NCBI RefSeq assembly: GCF_030815485.1
Contig: NZ_JAUSWV010000002.1
Span: 2,604,001-2,668,000 of the forward strand
Origin: Streptomyces rishiriensis
Lineage (GTDB): Bacteria > Actinomycetota > Actinomycetes > Streptomycetales > Streptomycetaceae
Reading direction: 5' to 3'
Length of the DNA: 64,000 nucleotides
Of this stretch, positions 53,721 through 64,000 are shown in pieces (position 1 is the first letter of the stretch; each line of letters starts with the position of its first letter). The notes beneath the pieces are model-generated. The model was not told the DNA's origin, ran no database searches, and saw nothing but the letters and a program-made list of their open reading frames with translations. Both the position numbers and the translations under genes were made by a program.

Positions 53721-54410
53721 TCAGCCCTCCTTCGCCTGGTGCCGGTGGAAGCCCCGCGGCAGGTGGTGGCTCGAGCGGGAGCCGTTCTGGCCGACGGGCT
53801 GCTGCGTGCGACGGCGGCCGGCGTCGTGGGAGGCGTCGCCGACCAGCTCGTCGAAGAGCTCGCGGGCCTCGACCATGGCGGCCCGCATCTCCTCCGTGCC
53901 GGGGGCGCCGGAGGTGCCGGTCGCGTCGTGCGCGCCGGCGCCGTTGCCGTGTGCGCGGGCGACGTGATGGACATGCCGGTAGCCGTGCACCTGGTGCGCG
54001 TGGTGGACCGAGAGCGCGGCGAGCTGCTCCTCGTACTGGGCGCCGTCCGGGAAGCCCCGGGCGCCGGCCACTTCGGCGAGCAGACGGTCGGCTTCGGTGA
54101 CCGCCTCCTGGGGCGAGTCGACGAACCGCTCCTGCGCGGCCGTCCAGCGGGCCTCGAACCTCTCCCGCTCCGCGGGCTCCAGCGGACGCTCACGCAGCCC
54201 GCCGTGCCGCTCCACGAGGGCGTCGAGCTCGCGCTCGGCGGCCTTGACGTCCCCGTCGTGCCGGGCCACGGCACGGTCGTACTCGGGCCCGAAGCGACGC
54301 TTCAGACCGTGTCCGCCGTGCGAGCCGCGGGCCCGCACGGCCAGAACGGCCGCGACGGCTACGACGGCCGCCACGATCACGATCAGAGCGATGATCACTC
54401 CTGTGGACAT
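53721..54410 (-). CDS. Membrane-anchored helical protein (paralogue of 52876-53715)
   Basis: 229 residues from ATG 54410 (GGAAGG upstream). One N-terminal membrane helix (VIIALIVIVAAVVAVAAVLA), a charged coil (GPEYDRAVARHDGDVKAAER, ELDALVERHGGL), then FVDSPQEAVTEADRLLAEVA, and a histidine-rich part (SVHHAHQVHGYRHVHHVARA). Probably a cell-envelope or stress-related scaffold; nothing catalytic is visible. First gene of the pair. Confidence 0.8.
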   Translation of the reverse strand: MSTGVIIALIVIVAAVVAVAAVLAVRARGSHGGHGLKRRFGPEYDRAVARHDGDVKAAERELDALVERHGGLRERPLEPAERERFEARWTAAQERFVDSPQEAVTEADRLLAEVAGARGFPDGAQYEEQLAALSVHHAHQVHGYRHVHHVARAHGNGAGAHDATGTSGAPGTEEMRAAMVEARELFDELVGDASHDAGRRRTQQPVGQNGSRSSHHLPRGFHRHQAKEG

Positions 54411-54586
54411 GCCTTGCCTTCCGATGTGTCGGCCCCACGGGCCGGTTCTCACGTCGGGTTGCCCGGACTGCCCCGGCCAAACGGTTCCCGGAGCCGCCGG
54501 GACGGGGGCGCCGCCGCGGACCGGGGCGGGACGGCCCGGGTATATCCGGTTGCGAGGCCACCGCACCGTCTTCGGACAATGTCCGC

Positions 54587-57290
<2,704 letters not shown>

Positions 57291-57311
57291 TCAATGGGGA
57301 GGGACGAACAC

Positions 57312-58499
57312 GTGATCGATCCGACGGGGCACCAGGGGCGCTCGGAGCAGCAGGGGCTGCCGTGCCCGGAGTGCGGAGCGCTCCGCGCGCCGGACAACAC
57401 CCCGTCCTGCTTCTGCGCCCGGCGCGCCTCCGAGGCCCAGCGCGACACCCGCACGACGGAGGCGGCCGCCGCGGAGGACTTCGATCCGTTGCGCATACGG
57501 CCCTACGTCGAGCTGGGGAACGAGGCGGGGGGCGAGAGCGCGGGAGCCTCGGGGAACGAGCCCCACGCCGGGGCCGAGTGCTCCACCGGCGCGACCGACG
57601 TGACGATGCCGCTGCCGGCCGTGCCCGGCGTCCCGCCCGCCCCGCCCGCTCCTGGTGCTTCGGGTGTGCCTGGTGGGCCTGGTGTCCCTGTCGTTCCGGC
57701 CGACGCGACGATGCCCTTGCGCGCCGTGCATCCCGCCGGCCCGCCGCCGGACACGACGGCGGACATGACGGCGGCGCTGCCCACACCTCTGGCGTCGTCC
57801 GCCTCCGAACCCAGCACGACCGACCTGAGCCTTTTCGAGGCGGCGGACGTCGACGCCGTTCATCCCTACGACGAGGAACCGCACCGCCCGGGCCGTCGCC
57901 GCGCGCTGCTGATCGCGACGACGGCGGCCGTCGTGGCCGTGGTGGCGGCGGCCGGTTTCGCCTCCGGGCTGTTCAGCTACGAGAAGCCGACGCGCGACGG
58001 GGCCGCTCCGCAGGACGTGCGGGCGGCCGTGCCGGACGCCTCGACCAGGGCCGCCTCGGCATCGGCGTCGCCGAGTCGTTCCGCGTCCCCGTCGGCCTCC
58101 GAGGCCTCCCCGTCGCCCTCCGAGAGCGAGCGCCCGTCGCCCTCGGCGTCGGAGTCGAGCGCCTCGCCCTCGGCGTCGGCGTCGGCCGACGCCGGGCAGG
58201 CCACCCCGACCGCCCGCGTGACCGGCTCCCTGGCGCCCGGCAACGGGGCGGACGGCGACGACGGCTCCACCGAGGCGGTCGTCCTGCGCCGCGGCGACAA
58301 GGGCGCCGAGGTGACCGAACTGCAACTGCGTCTGCGCCAGCTGTACCTCTACAACGGCGAGGCCGACGGCACGTTCACCGGCGAGGTCGAGGACGCCCTG
58401 CGCAACTACCAGTGGTCCCGGGGCACCACGGGGGACGGCATGGGCGTGTACGGAGCGCTGACCCGGGCCCGCCTGGAATCCGAGACGACGGAGCCGTAG
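57312..58499 (+). CDS. Membrane protein with zinc-ribbon-like N-terminus and peptidoglycan-binding C-terminus
   Basis: 395 residues from GTG 57312, chosen because GGGGAGGGA lies 8 bases before it. Near the N-terminus LPCPECGALRAPDN and SCFCARRA carry a CxxC...CxC pair. A Pro/Gly-rich cytoplasmic region follows, one membrane helix (ALLIATTAAVVAVVAAAGFA, about 197-216), a Ser-Ala-Pro stalk (SPSASEASPSPSESE), and a PG_binding_1 domain (VLRRGDKGAEVTELQLRLRQ, DGTFTGEVEDALRNYQWSRG). It probably tethers the cytoplasmic part to the wall. Confidence 0.88.
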   Translation: MIDPTGHQGRSEQQGLPCPECGALRAPDNTPSCFCARRASEAQRDTRTTEAAAAEDFDPLRIRPYVELGNEAGGESAGASGNEPHAGAECSTGATDVTMPLPAVPGVPPAPPAPGASGVPGGPGVPVVPADATMPLRAVHPAGPPPDTTADMTAALPTPLASSASEPSTTDLSLFEAADVDAVHPYDEEPHRPGRRRALLIATTAAVVAVVAAAGFASGLFSYEKPTRDGAAPQDVRAAVPDASTRAASASASPSRSASPSASEASPSPSESERPSPSASESSASPSASASADAGQATPTARVTGSLAPGNGADGDDGSTEAVVLRRGDKGAEVTELQLRLRQLYLYNGEADGTFTGEVEDALRNYQWSRGTTGDGMGVYGALTRARLESETTEP

Positions 58500-58790
58500 C
58501 CCCGGGTCCGGCCCCACACCACCACAGCCGCGCGGCACCGGAACCGCACGGCACACGACTCGGTACCGGCACCGGCACCTCACGACACCACGCACGTGAC
58601 CCCGGTACCGGAACCTCAGGGCGCCATGGCCAGTCGCCGTCACCGAGACCTCAGGCGCCCGGGACTGCCCCGGGCACCGAAACCACACTGGCACCACGTA
58701 CGCGACCCCAGCACCGAGGTTTCACGGCATCGCGGCACGCCGCCTCCCGACGGCACTCCGCCCCCGACGGCGCCCCGGCCCCCGGGGTTC
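58500..58790. other. Gene-free gap with degenerate GGCACCG repeats
   Basis: 291 bases between convergent genes. The sequence is built of loosely repeated GGTACCGG/GGCACCG and CACC units with no coding potential and no clear terminator. Confidence 0.45.
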
Positions 58791-59438
58791 TCACGTCACG
58801 TGGATCCGCACCTCGGAGCCATCCGCCTCGACCCGCACCTGCCGCAGGTCACGGACCAGCGCGTCGGGTCCGTGCGCGGCCGCCCGGGGACCCACTCCGA
58901 CGACCCGCATCCCGGCGGCCCGGCCGGCTTCGATGCCCGCTCCGGAGTCCTCGAACACGACGCACTCGGCCGGGGCGATCCCCAGCTCGGCCGCGCCCTT
59001 CAGGAAACCCTCGGGGTCCGGCTTGCTCGCGCCGACCGACTCGGCGGTGACGCGCACGTCCGGAAGGGCCAGACCGGCCGCGGCCATCCGCGCCGTCGAC
59101 AGCGGGACGTCCGCCGAGGTGACCAACGCGTGCGGGACGCCCCGCAGGGAGGCGAGGAACTCCGGCGCGCCGGGCACCGGCACGACGCCGTCCATGTCGG
59201 CGGTCTCCTCCGCCAGCATCCGCGCGTTGTCCGCGTGGTTCAGGTGGACGGGCCGGCCGGGCAGCAGCACGGCCATCGAGGCGTACCCCTGGCGACCGTG
59301 GACGACCTTCATGACCTCGTCGCCGTCGAGCCCGTGCGCGTCGGCCCAGCGCCGCCAGATCCGCTCCACGACGGCGTCGGAGTTCACGAGGGTGCCGTCC
59401 ATGTCGAGCAGGAGGGCGCGGGCGGTCAGGACCGGCAT
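58791..59438 (-). CDS. HAD-superfamily (subfamily IA) sugar-phosphate phosphatase
   Basis: 215 residues. HAD motifs: nucleophile LLLDMDGTLVNSD (D12, D14), motif II LVTSADVP, lysine in SVGASKPDPEGF, and motif IV VVFEDSGAGIEAG. The cap is the small helical type (HGLDGDEVMKVVHGRQGYAS), as in YfbT-like sugar phosphatases and beta-phosphoglucomutases, but the active site cannot tell them apart. ATG 59438, with GGAG at about -11. Downstream of the GDT1 gene on the same strand; an AT-rich TTGTTT...AAACAA inverted repeat (59508-59531) lies between and could be its promoter or operator. Confidence 0.9.
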   Translation of the reverse strand: MPVLTARALLLDMDGTLVNSDAVVERIWRRWADAHGLDGDEVMKVVHGRQGYASMAVLLPGRPVHLNHADNARMLAEETADMDGVVPVPGAPEFLASLRGVPHALVTSADVPLSTARMAAAGLALPDVRVTAESVGASKPDPEGFLKGAAELGIAPAECVVFEDSGAGIEAGRAAGMRVVGVGPRAAAHGPDALVRDLRQVRVEADGSEVRIHVT

Positions 59439-59590
59439 CAGCAGCTCCAGGTAGGAAGAGACAAGGCGGCCCCGCCCGCCGGTCAGGGAAAACGGACGGG
59501 AGCCACTTTGTTTCTCAACGGTACAAAACAATGCGGGTCCACCGCCACCCCGGCCGCGAAGTGCCGGGCGGCGTTCACCCGCCGTTCGGC

Positions 59591-60172
59591 TCAGCCGGCG
59601 ATCGCCTCCCACAGGCTCCACACCCCGAGCGCCAGCATCAGCAGCGCCGCGATCTGCGTGATCAACTTGAGCGGCACCCGCTTCATCAGCGCCTTTCCGC
59701 CGACGATGCCGAGCCCGGCCACCGCCCACAGCGCCAGCACCGCACCCAGTCCGACCGAGAGCGGATCGTCGTAGCGGGCGGCGAGGTTCGCCGTCATGAT
59801 CTGGGTCAGGTCGCCGAACTCGGCGACGAGGATCAGCATGAAGCCCGCGCCCGCGACCTTCCAGAAGGACTGGTTCTCCGGCCGCCGGACCTCCTCCTCG
59901 CCCTCGTCCTTCTTCAGCAGCAGCACCGCCGCGCCGCCCAGGAACAGGACACCGGTCAGCGCGTGCACGAGTTGCTGCGGGAGCAGGGTCAGCACACTGC
60001 CCGCCGCGACGGCCAGCGCGACATGCAGCGCGAAGGCGGCGGCGACCCCGGCGAAGACGTACGAGGCGCGGTAGCGGGTGCCGAGGACGAGACCGGCGAG
60101 CGCGGTCTTGTCGGGCAGTTCGGCCAGGAAGACGACGCCGAAGACGAGCGCCGTCACGGTGATGCTGATCAA
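59591..60172 (-). CDS. TMEM165/GDT1-family manganese (cation) exporter
   Basis: 193 residues, six membrane helices. The two family signatures are present: ELPDKT (18-23) and EFGDLT (118-123), with the acidic loop KKDEGEEEV between halves. Bacterial members export Mn2+. ATG 60172; the region upstream holds a yybP-ykoY (Mn2+) riboswitch, supporting manganese as its substrate. Confidence 0.92.
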   Translation of the reverse strand: MISITVTALVFGVVFLAELPDKTALAGLVLGTRYRASYVFAGVAAAFALHVALAVAAGSVLTLLPQQLVHALTGVLFLGGAAVLLLKKDEGEEEVRRPENQSFWKVAGAGFMLILVAEFGDLTQIMTANLAARYDDPLSVGLGAVLALWAVAGLGIVGGKALMKRVPLKLITQIAALLMLALGVWSLWEAIAG

Positions 60173-60224
60173 GGTTCCTCAATCGGTCGGGGCCGCCCCG
60201 CCGAGAGTCCTGACACTCAGGAGA

Positions 60225-60407
60225 AAAGACACCTCGGCACGGCAGCACACATGTCATCCCTGCCGTGGGCAGGGATGTGCACTGCTTGCCGAAGGTCTCG
60301 CTGGCCGACCCTGTGACGAGTGGCCTCCGGGCGCCGGCTCAGACGAGCTGAGCAGTATGTCGACGGTCCGGCGAAGAGCTACTCCCCTTCTGCGCTTCCC
60401 ATTGTAC
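60225..60407 (-). ncRNA. yybP-ykoY manganese riboswitch and its promoter
   Basis: On the minus strand: -10 box TACAAT (60406-60401), then AAGGGGAGTAGC (60389-60378), the hallmark sequence of this class. Downstream, AGACCTTCGGCA (about 60297-60286) pairs with TGCCGAGGTGTCT (about 60239-60227), and a perfect inner hairpin CATCCCTGCC/GGCAGGGATG lies at 60255-60277. The element ends about 50 bases before the GDT1 ATG. Mn2+ would turn expression on. Confidence 0.8.
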
Positions 60408-60545
60408 GAGATCGTTCTGCCATAAACCTTGTCGTGTCATGCACGCGTCACTAACTTCTCACCGGGCGCACATCTCCCCGCAACGTGCGGCCGCGAGCAT
60501 TCCCACGCTCGCGCTCCAACACCCCGCCTCCCCCATGGAGTTCGC

Positions 60546-61190
60546 ATGTCGAAGTTCTACGCGCGTGGACGGCTGAGCATACTCGCCGCCCTCACCGGCC
60601 TCATAGCCTCGGTCGGGCTGCTCAACTCCCCGACCGCCTCCGCCGCCCTCCCCACCCCGGTGAGCGCCGCCACCGCCCGCACGTACCTCGCCTCGCTCAC
60701 CGTGGCGACCGAGGTCCGCACCGGGTACAGCCGTGACCTCTTCCCGCACTGGATCACCATCTCCGGCACCTGCAACACCCGGGAGACGGTCCTCAAGCGC
60801 GACGGTACGAACGTCGTCACCAGCTCCGCCTGCGCCGCCACCAGCGGCAGTTGGTTCTCGCCCTACGACGGTGCCACCTGGACCGCCGCAGCAGACGTCG
60901 ACATCGACCACATGGTCCCGCTCGCCGAGGCCTGGGACTCCGGCGCCCGCAACTGGACCACCGCCCAGCGCCAGGCCTTCGCCAACGACCTGACACGCCC
61001 GCAGCTCATCGCCGTCACGGACAACGTGAACCAGTCCAAGGGCGACCAGGACCCGGCCGAGTGGATGCCGTCGGTCACCTCGTACCGCTGCACCTACGTC
61101 CGTGCGTGGGTCCAGGTGAAGTACTACTACGGCCTGTCGGTGGACTCCGCCGAGAAGAGCGCGCTCACCGGCTACCTGGCGAGCTGCTGA
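60546..61190 (+). CDS. Secreted HNH-type nuclease (DUF1524)
   Basis: 214 residues. Signal peptide 1-33 (LSILAALTGLIASVGLL, SPTASA). The catalytic motif is ADVDIDHMVPLAEAWDSGAR (DHxxP with His as the general base), then LTRPQLIAVTDNVNQSKGDQ (the N and K positions typical of these nucleases) and WMPSVTSYRCTYVRAWVQVK. Extracellular non-specific DNA cleavage is likely. ATG 60546, with GGAG 4 bases before. Confidence 0.92.
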   Translation: MSKFYARGRLSILAALTGLIASVGLLNSPTASAALPTPVSAATARTYLASLTVATEVRTGYSRDLFPHWITISGTCNTRETVLKRDGTNVVTSSACAATSGSWFSPYDGATWTAAADVDIDHMVPLAEAWDSGARNWTTAQRQAFANDLTRPQLIAVTDNVNQSKGDQDPAEWMPSVTSYRCTYVRAWVQVKYYYGLSVDSAEKSALTGYLASC

Positions 61191-61268
61191 TCGACCCGCG
61201 TCCGCAGGGATCTCGCCACTCCCCTCCGTCGTTCCGTACCGTACGGGGCGACGGAGGAGGGCGATCGC

Positions 61269-62915
61269 GTGGCCGAACTGCGGCTGGGACCAGTGCTGAG
61301 ATACGCCGACGGCTCGAGGGCGACCGTATGGGTCGAGGCGAGCCGTCCGTGTGCCACCGAGGTGCGCTGCGCGGACGGCGCCGGCGGCACGGCCACCACC
61401 TTCCAGGTGGCGGGCCACCACTACGCCCTCGTCGAGGTGACGGGCCTGACGGCGGGCACGGCCACGGGGTACGAGGTGTTCCTCGACGGCGCCCGCGTGT
61501 GGCCGCTGCCCGACTCCTCCTTCCCGCCGTCGGAGATCCGCACCCCCGCCGCGGTCGGCGCCGACGGTGACGGCGACGAGGTCCGGGTCGCGTTCGGCTC
61601 CTGCCGCTGGGCGGCGCCCCCGGCCGGCGGGCGCGACCCCGTGGGGCCCGACGCGCTGGACAGCCTGGCGGCGCGGCTCGCCGGCGACCCGGACGCCGAA
61701 CGGCCCGACGTGCTGCTGCTGCTGGGCGACCAGGTCTACGCCGACGAGGTCTCCGACGCGACCCGGGAGCGGATCGCCGCCCGCCGCGGCCTCGCCGATC
61801 CGCCGGGCGCCGGCGTCGCGGACTTCGAGGAGTACACCTGGCTCTACTACGAGTCCTGGCTCGACCCCGAGGTGCGCTGGCTGCTGTCCACCGTGCCGAG
61901 CTGCATGGTCTTCGACGACCACGACGTCATCGACGACTGGAACACCTCCGCCTCCTGGCTGGCCGACATGCGGGCCACGCCCTGGTGGCGCGAGCGGCTG
62001 CAGAGCGGCCTGATGTCCTACTGGGTGCACCAGCACCTCGGGAACCTCTCCCCGGACGAGCTGGCCGCGGACCCGCTCTACGCCGCCGTGCGCGAGGCCC
62101 CCGACGGCACCGACGTGCTGCGTGACTTCGCCTGCCGCGCCGACGCGGAACCGGCGTCCGTGCGGTGGAGCTACCGGCGCGACTTCGGGCGCGTGCGGCT
62201 GCTGATGGTCGACAGCAGGGCGGCGCGGGTCCTCGACGAGGGCGAGCGCTCGATGCTCGACCAGGGCGAGCGGGACTGGCTGCGCGAACAGGCTCTCGAC
62301 GGTCCCGGAACCTTCGACCACCTTCTGATCGGCACCTCGCTGCCCTGGCTGCTGCCGCATCTGGTGCACGACGCCGAGGCGTGGGACGCGGCGCTGTGCC
62401 GGGGCGAGCGCGGGGCGCGCTGGGCCGGCATCGGGGAGAAGGTGCGGCGGGGGGCGGACCTGGAGCACTGGGCGGCCTTCCCGGACTCCTTCGCCGGGCT
62501 GGCGGACCTGATCGCCGAGACGGGGACCGGGCCGGGGGCGCCGGCGAGCGTGCTCGTCCTTTCGGGGGACGTGCACCACGCGTACGTGGCCGAGCCGTAC
62601 TGGCACGAGGGCGGCGGCCCCGACGCGCGGGTGTTCCAGCTCACCTGCTCCCCCGTCCACAACTCCGTTCCCGCGTCCATCCGGGTGGGCTTCCGCTTCG
62701 GCTGGAGCGCCGTGGCGCGGGCGCTCGGCCGCGCGCTTCGCCGGCACGGCCGCTGCCCCCGCCCGCCGGTCGGCTGGCGCAAGAAGGGCGGCCCGTGGTT
62801 CGGCAACCAGCTCATGTTCCTCACCCTGCGCGGGCGTTCGGCCCGGCTGCGGCTGGAGAAGGCGCAGCCGGACGGGTCGCTGACGACGCTGCGGGAGTCC
62901 GACCTGACGCCCTGA
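61269..62915 (+). CDS. PhoD-like metallophosphatase
   Basis: 548 residues. An N-terminal fibronectin-like domain (VWVEASRPCATEVRC, HHYALVEVTGLTAGTATGYE) precedes the metallophosphatase domain: VAFGSCRW, VLLLLGDQVYADEV, MVFDDHDVIDDWN, MVDSRAARVLDEGERSMLD, and LSGDVHHAYVAEPY. No Tat signal is visible at the GTG start, so it may be cytoplasmic. It acts on phosphodiesters or monoesters with Ca/Fe in relatives; the substrate here is unknown. Confidence 0.9.
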   Translation: MAELRLGPVLRYADGSRATVWVEASRPCATEVRCADGAGGTATTFQVAGHHYALVEVTGLTAGTATGYEVFLDGARVWPLPDSSFPPSEIRTPAAVGADGDGDEVRVAFGSCRWAAPPAGGRDPVGPDALDSLAARLAGDPDAERPDVLLLLGDQVYADEVSDATRERIAARRGLADPPGAGVADFEEYTWLYYESWLDPEVRWLLSTVPSCMVFDDHDVIDDWNTSASWLADMRATPWWRERLQSGLMSYWVHQHLGNLSPDELAADPLYAAVREAPDGTDVLRDFACRADAEPASVRWSYRRDFGRVRLLMVDSRAARVLDEGERSMLDQGERDWLREQALDGPGTFDHLLIGTSLPWLLPHLVHDAEAWDAALCRGERGARWAGIGEKVRRGADLEHWAAFPDSFAGLADLIAETGTGPGAPASVLVLSGDVHHAYVAEPYWHEGGGPDARVFQLTCSPVHNSVPASIRVGFRFGWSAVARALGRALRRHGRCPRPPVGWRKKGGPWFGNQLMFLTLRGRSARLRLEKAQPDGSLTTLRESDLTP

Positions 62916-63539
62916 GGCGGGACAACAGGGCTGCCCGGGCCCCGCATCGGCTTCCGTGACGACCGACGGCGCTCCCGCCCTCCGGTGACGAGCCACGCCT
63001 CCGGTCACGAGCCACGCCTGCACGCGGGTTCCCGGCGCGGCATCCCGTACCTGGCGCGGGGCGACAACGCCGAGGGCCCGTACGGCCGTCACCGCCCGCT
63101 CGTGCGGGGGGCCGGCGTCATCCCGCGCCGCACGACTTGACGTTCCGTCATATTCGGTTGCGCACAAGGCGGTTGACCGTCGGCATACCCACGGAGGACG
63201 TGCGCCGGGCCACCGCGGCGGGTGCTCACCCAGGGGTGGATTCGGTCACACTCCCGGGCGCGGACGCGGTGACGAGAGCCGCTCCGCACGCGGCGGCCAG
63301 GAAGGCCTGACGCCAGCCGGAACCCCAGCCAGGACCGCGAACGGAGCCGCAGCGGAACACCGGACGAACACCCGCACCACACCCCCTCCGGAGTCCCAGC
63401 CGTGGCTAGAAGTTGAACTTGCAAGCATTGATCAGGTGCGCCTAACGTGTGTCGCTCATTCGGTACCGCCGCCCCCACCGACCGGTCCTTCCCCCCATCC
63501 GGGACCGGCCCGACCGACACCGAAGGAGCACCCCCCACC
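62916..63539. other. Gene-free region with a tandem repeat and a promoter
   Basis: No coding frame with a ribosome site was found in 624 bases. A 19-bp tandem repeat lies at 62981-62999 and 63000-63018 with one mismatch. Open minus-strand frames here are short and compositionally unlike genes. Confidence 0.5.
63418..63448 (+). promoter_or_regulatory. Probable promoter and operator of the DoxX gene
   Basis: TTGCAA (63419-63424), 18 bases, TAACGT (63443-63448). The -35 lies inside the palindrome CTTGCAAG (63418-63425), next to AAGTTGAACTT. The gene starts 92 bp downstream. Confidence 0.4.
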
Positions 63540-63995
63540 ATGTCCGCTCGCCTCAACACCGCCCAGCCCTACGCGGTCGGCCTCTTCCGCATCGTCGTGG
63601 GCCTGCTCTTCGCCTGCCACGGCGCGGCCTCGCTCTTCGGCGTCCTCGGCGGCGCCGCGGGCACCGACGGCGGCACGCTCGACGCCGGTGCCTGGCCCGG
63701 CTGGTACGCGGCCGTGATCCAGCTGGTCTGCGGCAGCCTGGTGCTGCTCGGTCTCGGCACCCGGGCCGCCGCGTTCGTGGCCTCGGGCTCCATGGCGTAT
63801 GCCTACTTCGACGTGCACCAGTCGGGCGCCCTGTGGCCCATCCAGAACGGCGGCGAGGCCTCCGCGATGTTCTGCTGGGCCTTCCTGCTGCTGGTGTTCA
63901 CCGGTTCCGGCGCCCTCGGCCTGGACCGGCTGTTCGCCGGCCGTCCGGCCACCGAGCGGGAGCCCGCGGCGCGGAAGGCCACGGTTTCCGCCTGA
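63540..63995 (+). CDS. DoxX-family membrane protein
   Basis: 151 residues, four membrane helices. The DoxX signature is at the N-terminus, PYAVGLFRIVVGLLFACHGA, followed by LVCGSLVLLGLGTRAAAFVA and GSMAYAYFDVHQSGALWPIQ, the usual conserved loop (NGGEASAMFCWAFLLLVF). Members are subunits or partners of membrane-redox complexes. AAGGAG lies 10 bases before the ATG. The stop is 5 bases from the right edge, so the gene is complete. Confidence 0.92.
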   Translation: MSARLNTAQPYAVGLFRIVVGLLFACHGAASLFGVLGGAAGTDGGTLDAGAWPGWYAAVIQLVCGSLVLLGLGTRAAAFVASGSMAYAYFDVHQSGALWPIQNGGEASAMFCWAFLLLVFTGSGALGLDRLFAGRPATEREPAARKATVSA

Positions 63996-64000
63996 CCCTT

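Overview
The window looks like a stretch of chromosome from a Streptomyces species or a close relative. It is very GC-rich, with codons ending almost always in G or C, many GTG starts, GTGA/ATGA stop-start overlaps, and families typical of the genus (DUF397 + DUF5753 HTH regulators with an anti-sigma-like ATPase, SCO2322-type proteins, F420-dependent oxidoreductases, a PASTA-less Ser/Thr kinase, a two-gene LamG/Rhs pair). No tRNA, rRNA, insertion sequence, phage gene or CRISPR array was seen. The first gene runs in from the left edge; the last gene is complete.

Layout. 1-9.9 kb: end of a secreted surface protein, a methyltransferase, an MFS exporter with an extra C-terminal beta domain, and a TetR regulator separated from an NmrA-like reductase by seven half-sites in strict 16-bp register; then an amidase, membrane proteins and an LLM oxidoreductase. 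9.9-13.3 kb: a translationally coupled operon of GT4 glycosyltransferase, methyltransferase and alpha/alpha-barrel protein. 13.3-17.4 kb: a KstR-like TetR regulator, ferredoxin, aldehyde dehydrogenase and a metallo-beta-lactamase-fold hydrolase. 17.6-20.1 kb: a kinase and an APH-like phosphotransferase. 20.2-26.1 kb: a cobalamin riboswitch followed by five overlapping genes, two anchored extracytoplasmic proteins and a complete ECF transporter. 26.4-30.3 kb: a small transglycosylase, DUF1275 protein, and a divergent CYP125-like P450 / FadA5-like thiolase pair with an operator-like palindrome between them.

30.2-36.1 kb is accessory: a DUF397/HTH/ATPase triad, a membrane protein with a frameshifted remnant of a paralogue, and an effector-NLR (NACHT) pair that share an RHIM-like peptide. 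36.1-46.7 kb holds a giant secreted Rhs protein and its LamG partner. 46.9-64 kb is mostly housekeeping: GT87/PAP2 membrane enzyme, DUF2330, O-methyltransferase, FHA, DUF1992, two related coiled proteins, GNAT, an MFS-MarR fusion, a peptidoglycan-binding protein, a HAD phosphatase, a GDT1-type manganese exporter behind a yybP-ykoY riboswitch, a secreted HNH nuclease, a PhoD-like phosphatase and DoxX.

The most interesting systems are: (i) the riboswitch-controlled B12 uptake operon that seems to encode a split, membrane-anchored transcobalamin-like receptor; (ii) the NLR/effector pair with a shared amyloid-signalling-type motif; (iii) three KstR-type palindromes that tie together a regulator, an ALDH/ferredoxin/hydrolase cluster and a CYP125/thiolase pair, suggesting a dispersed sterol or isoprenoid side-chain degradation regulon; (iv) the 16-bp operator array at 4.96-5.09 kb. 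All functional statements come from reading the sequence and remembered family features; no database search was run.
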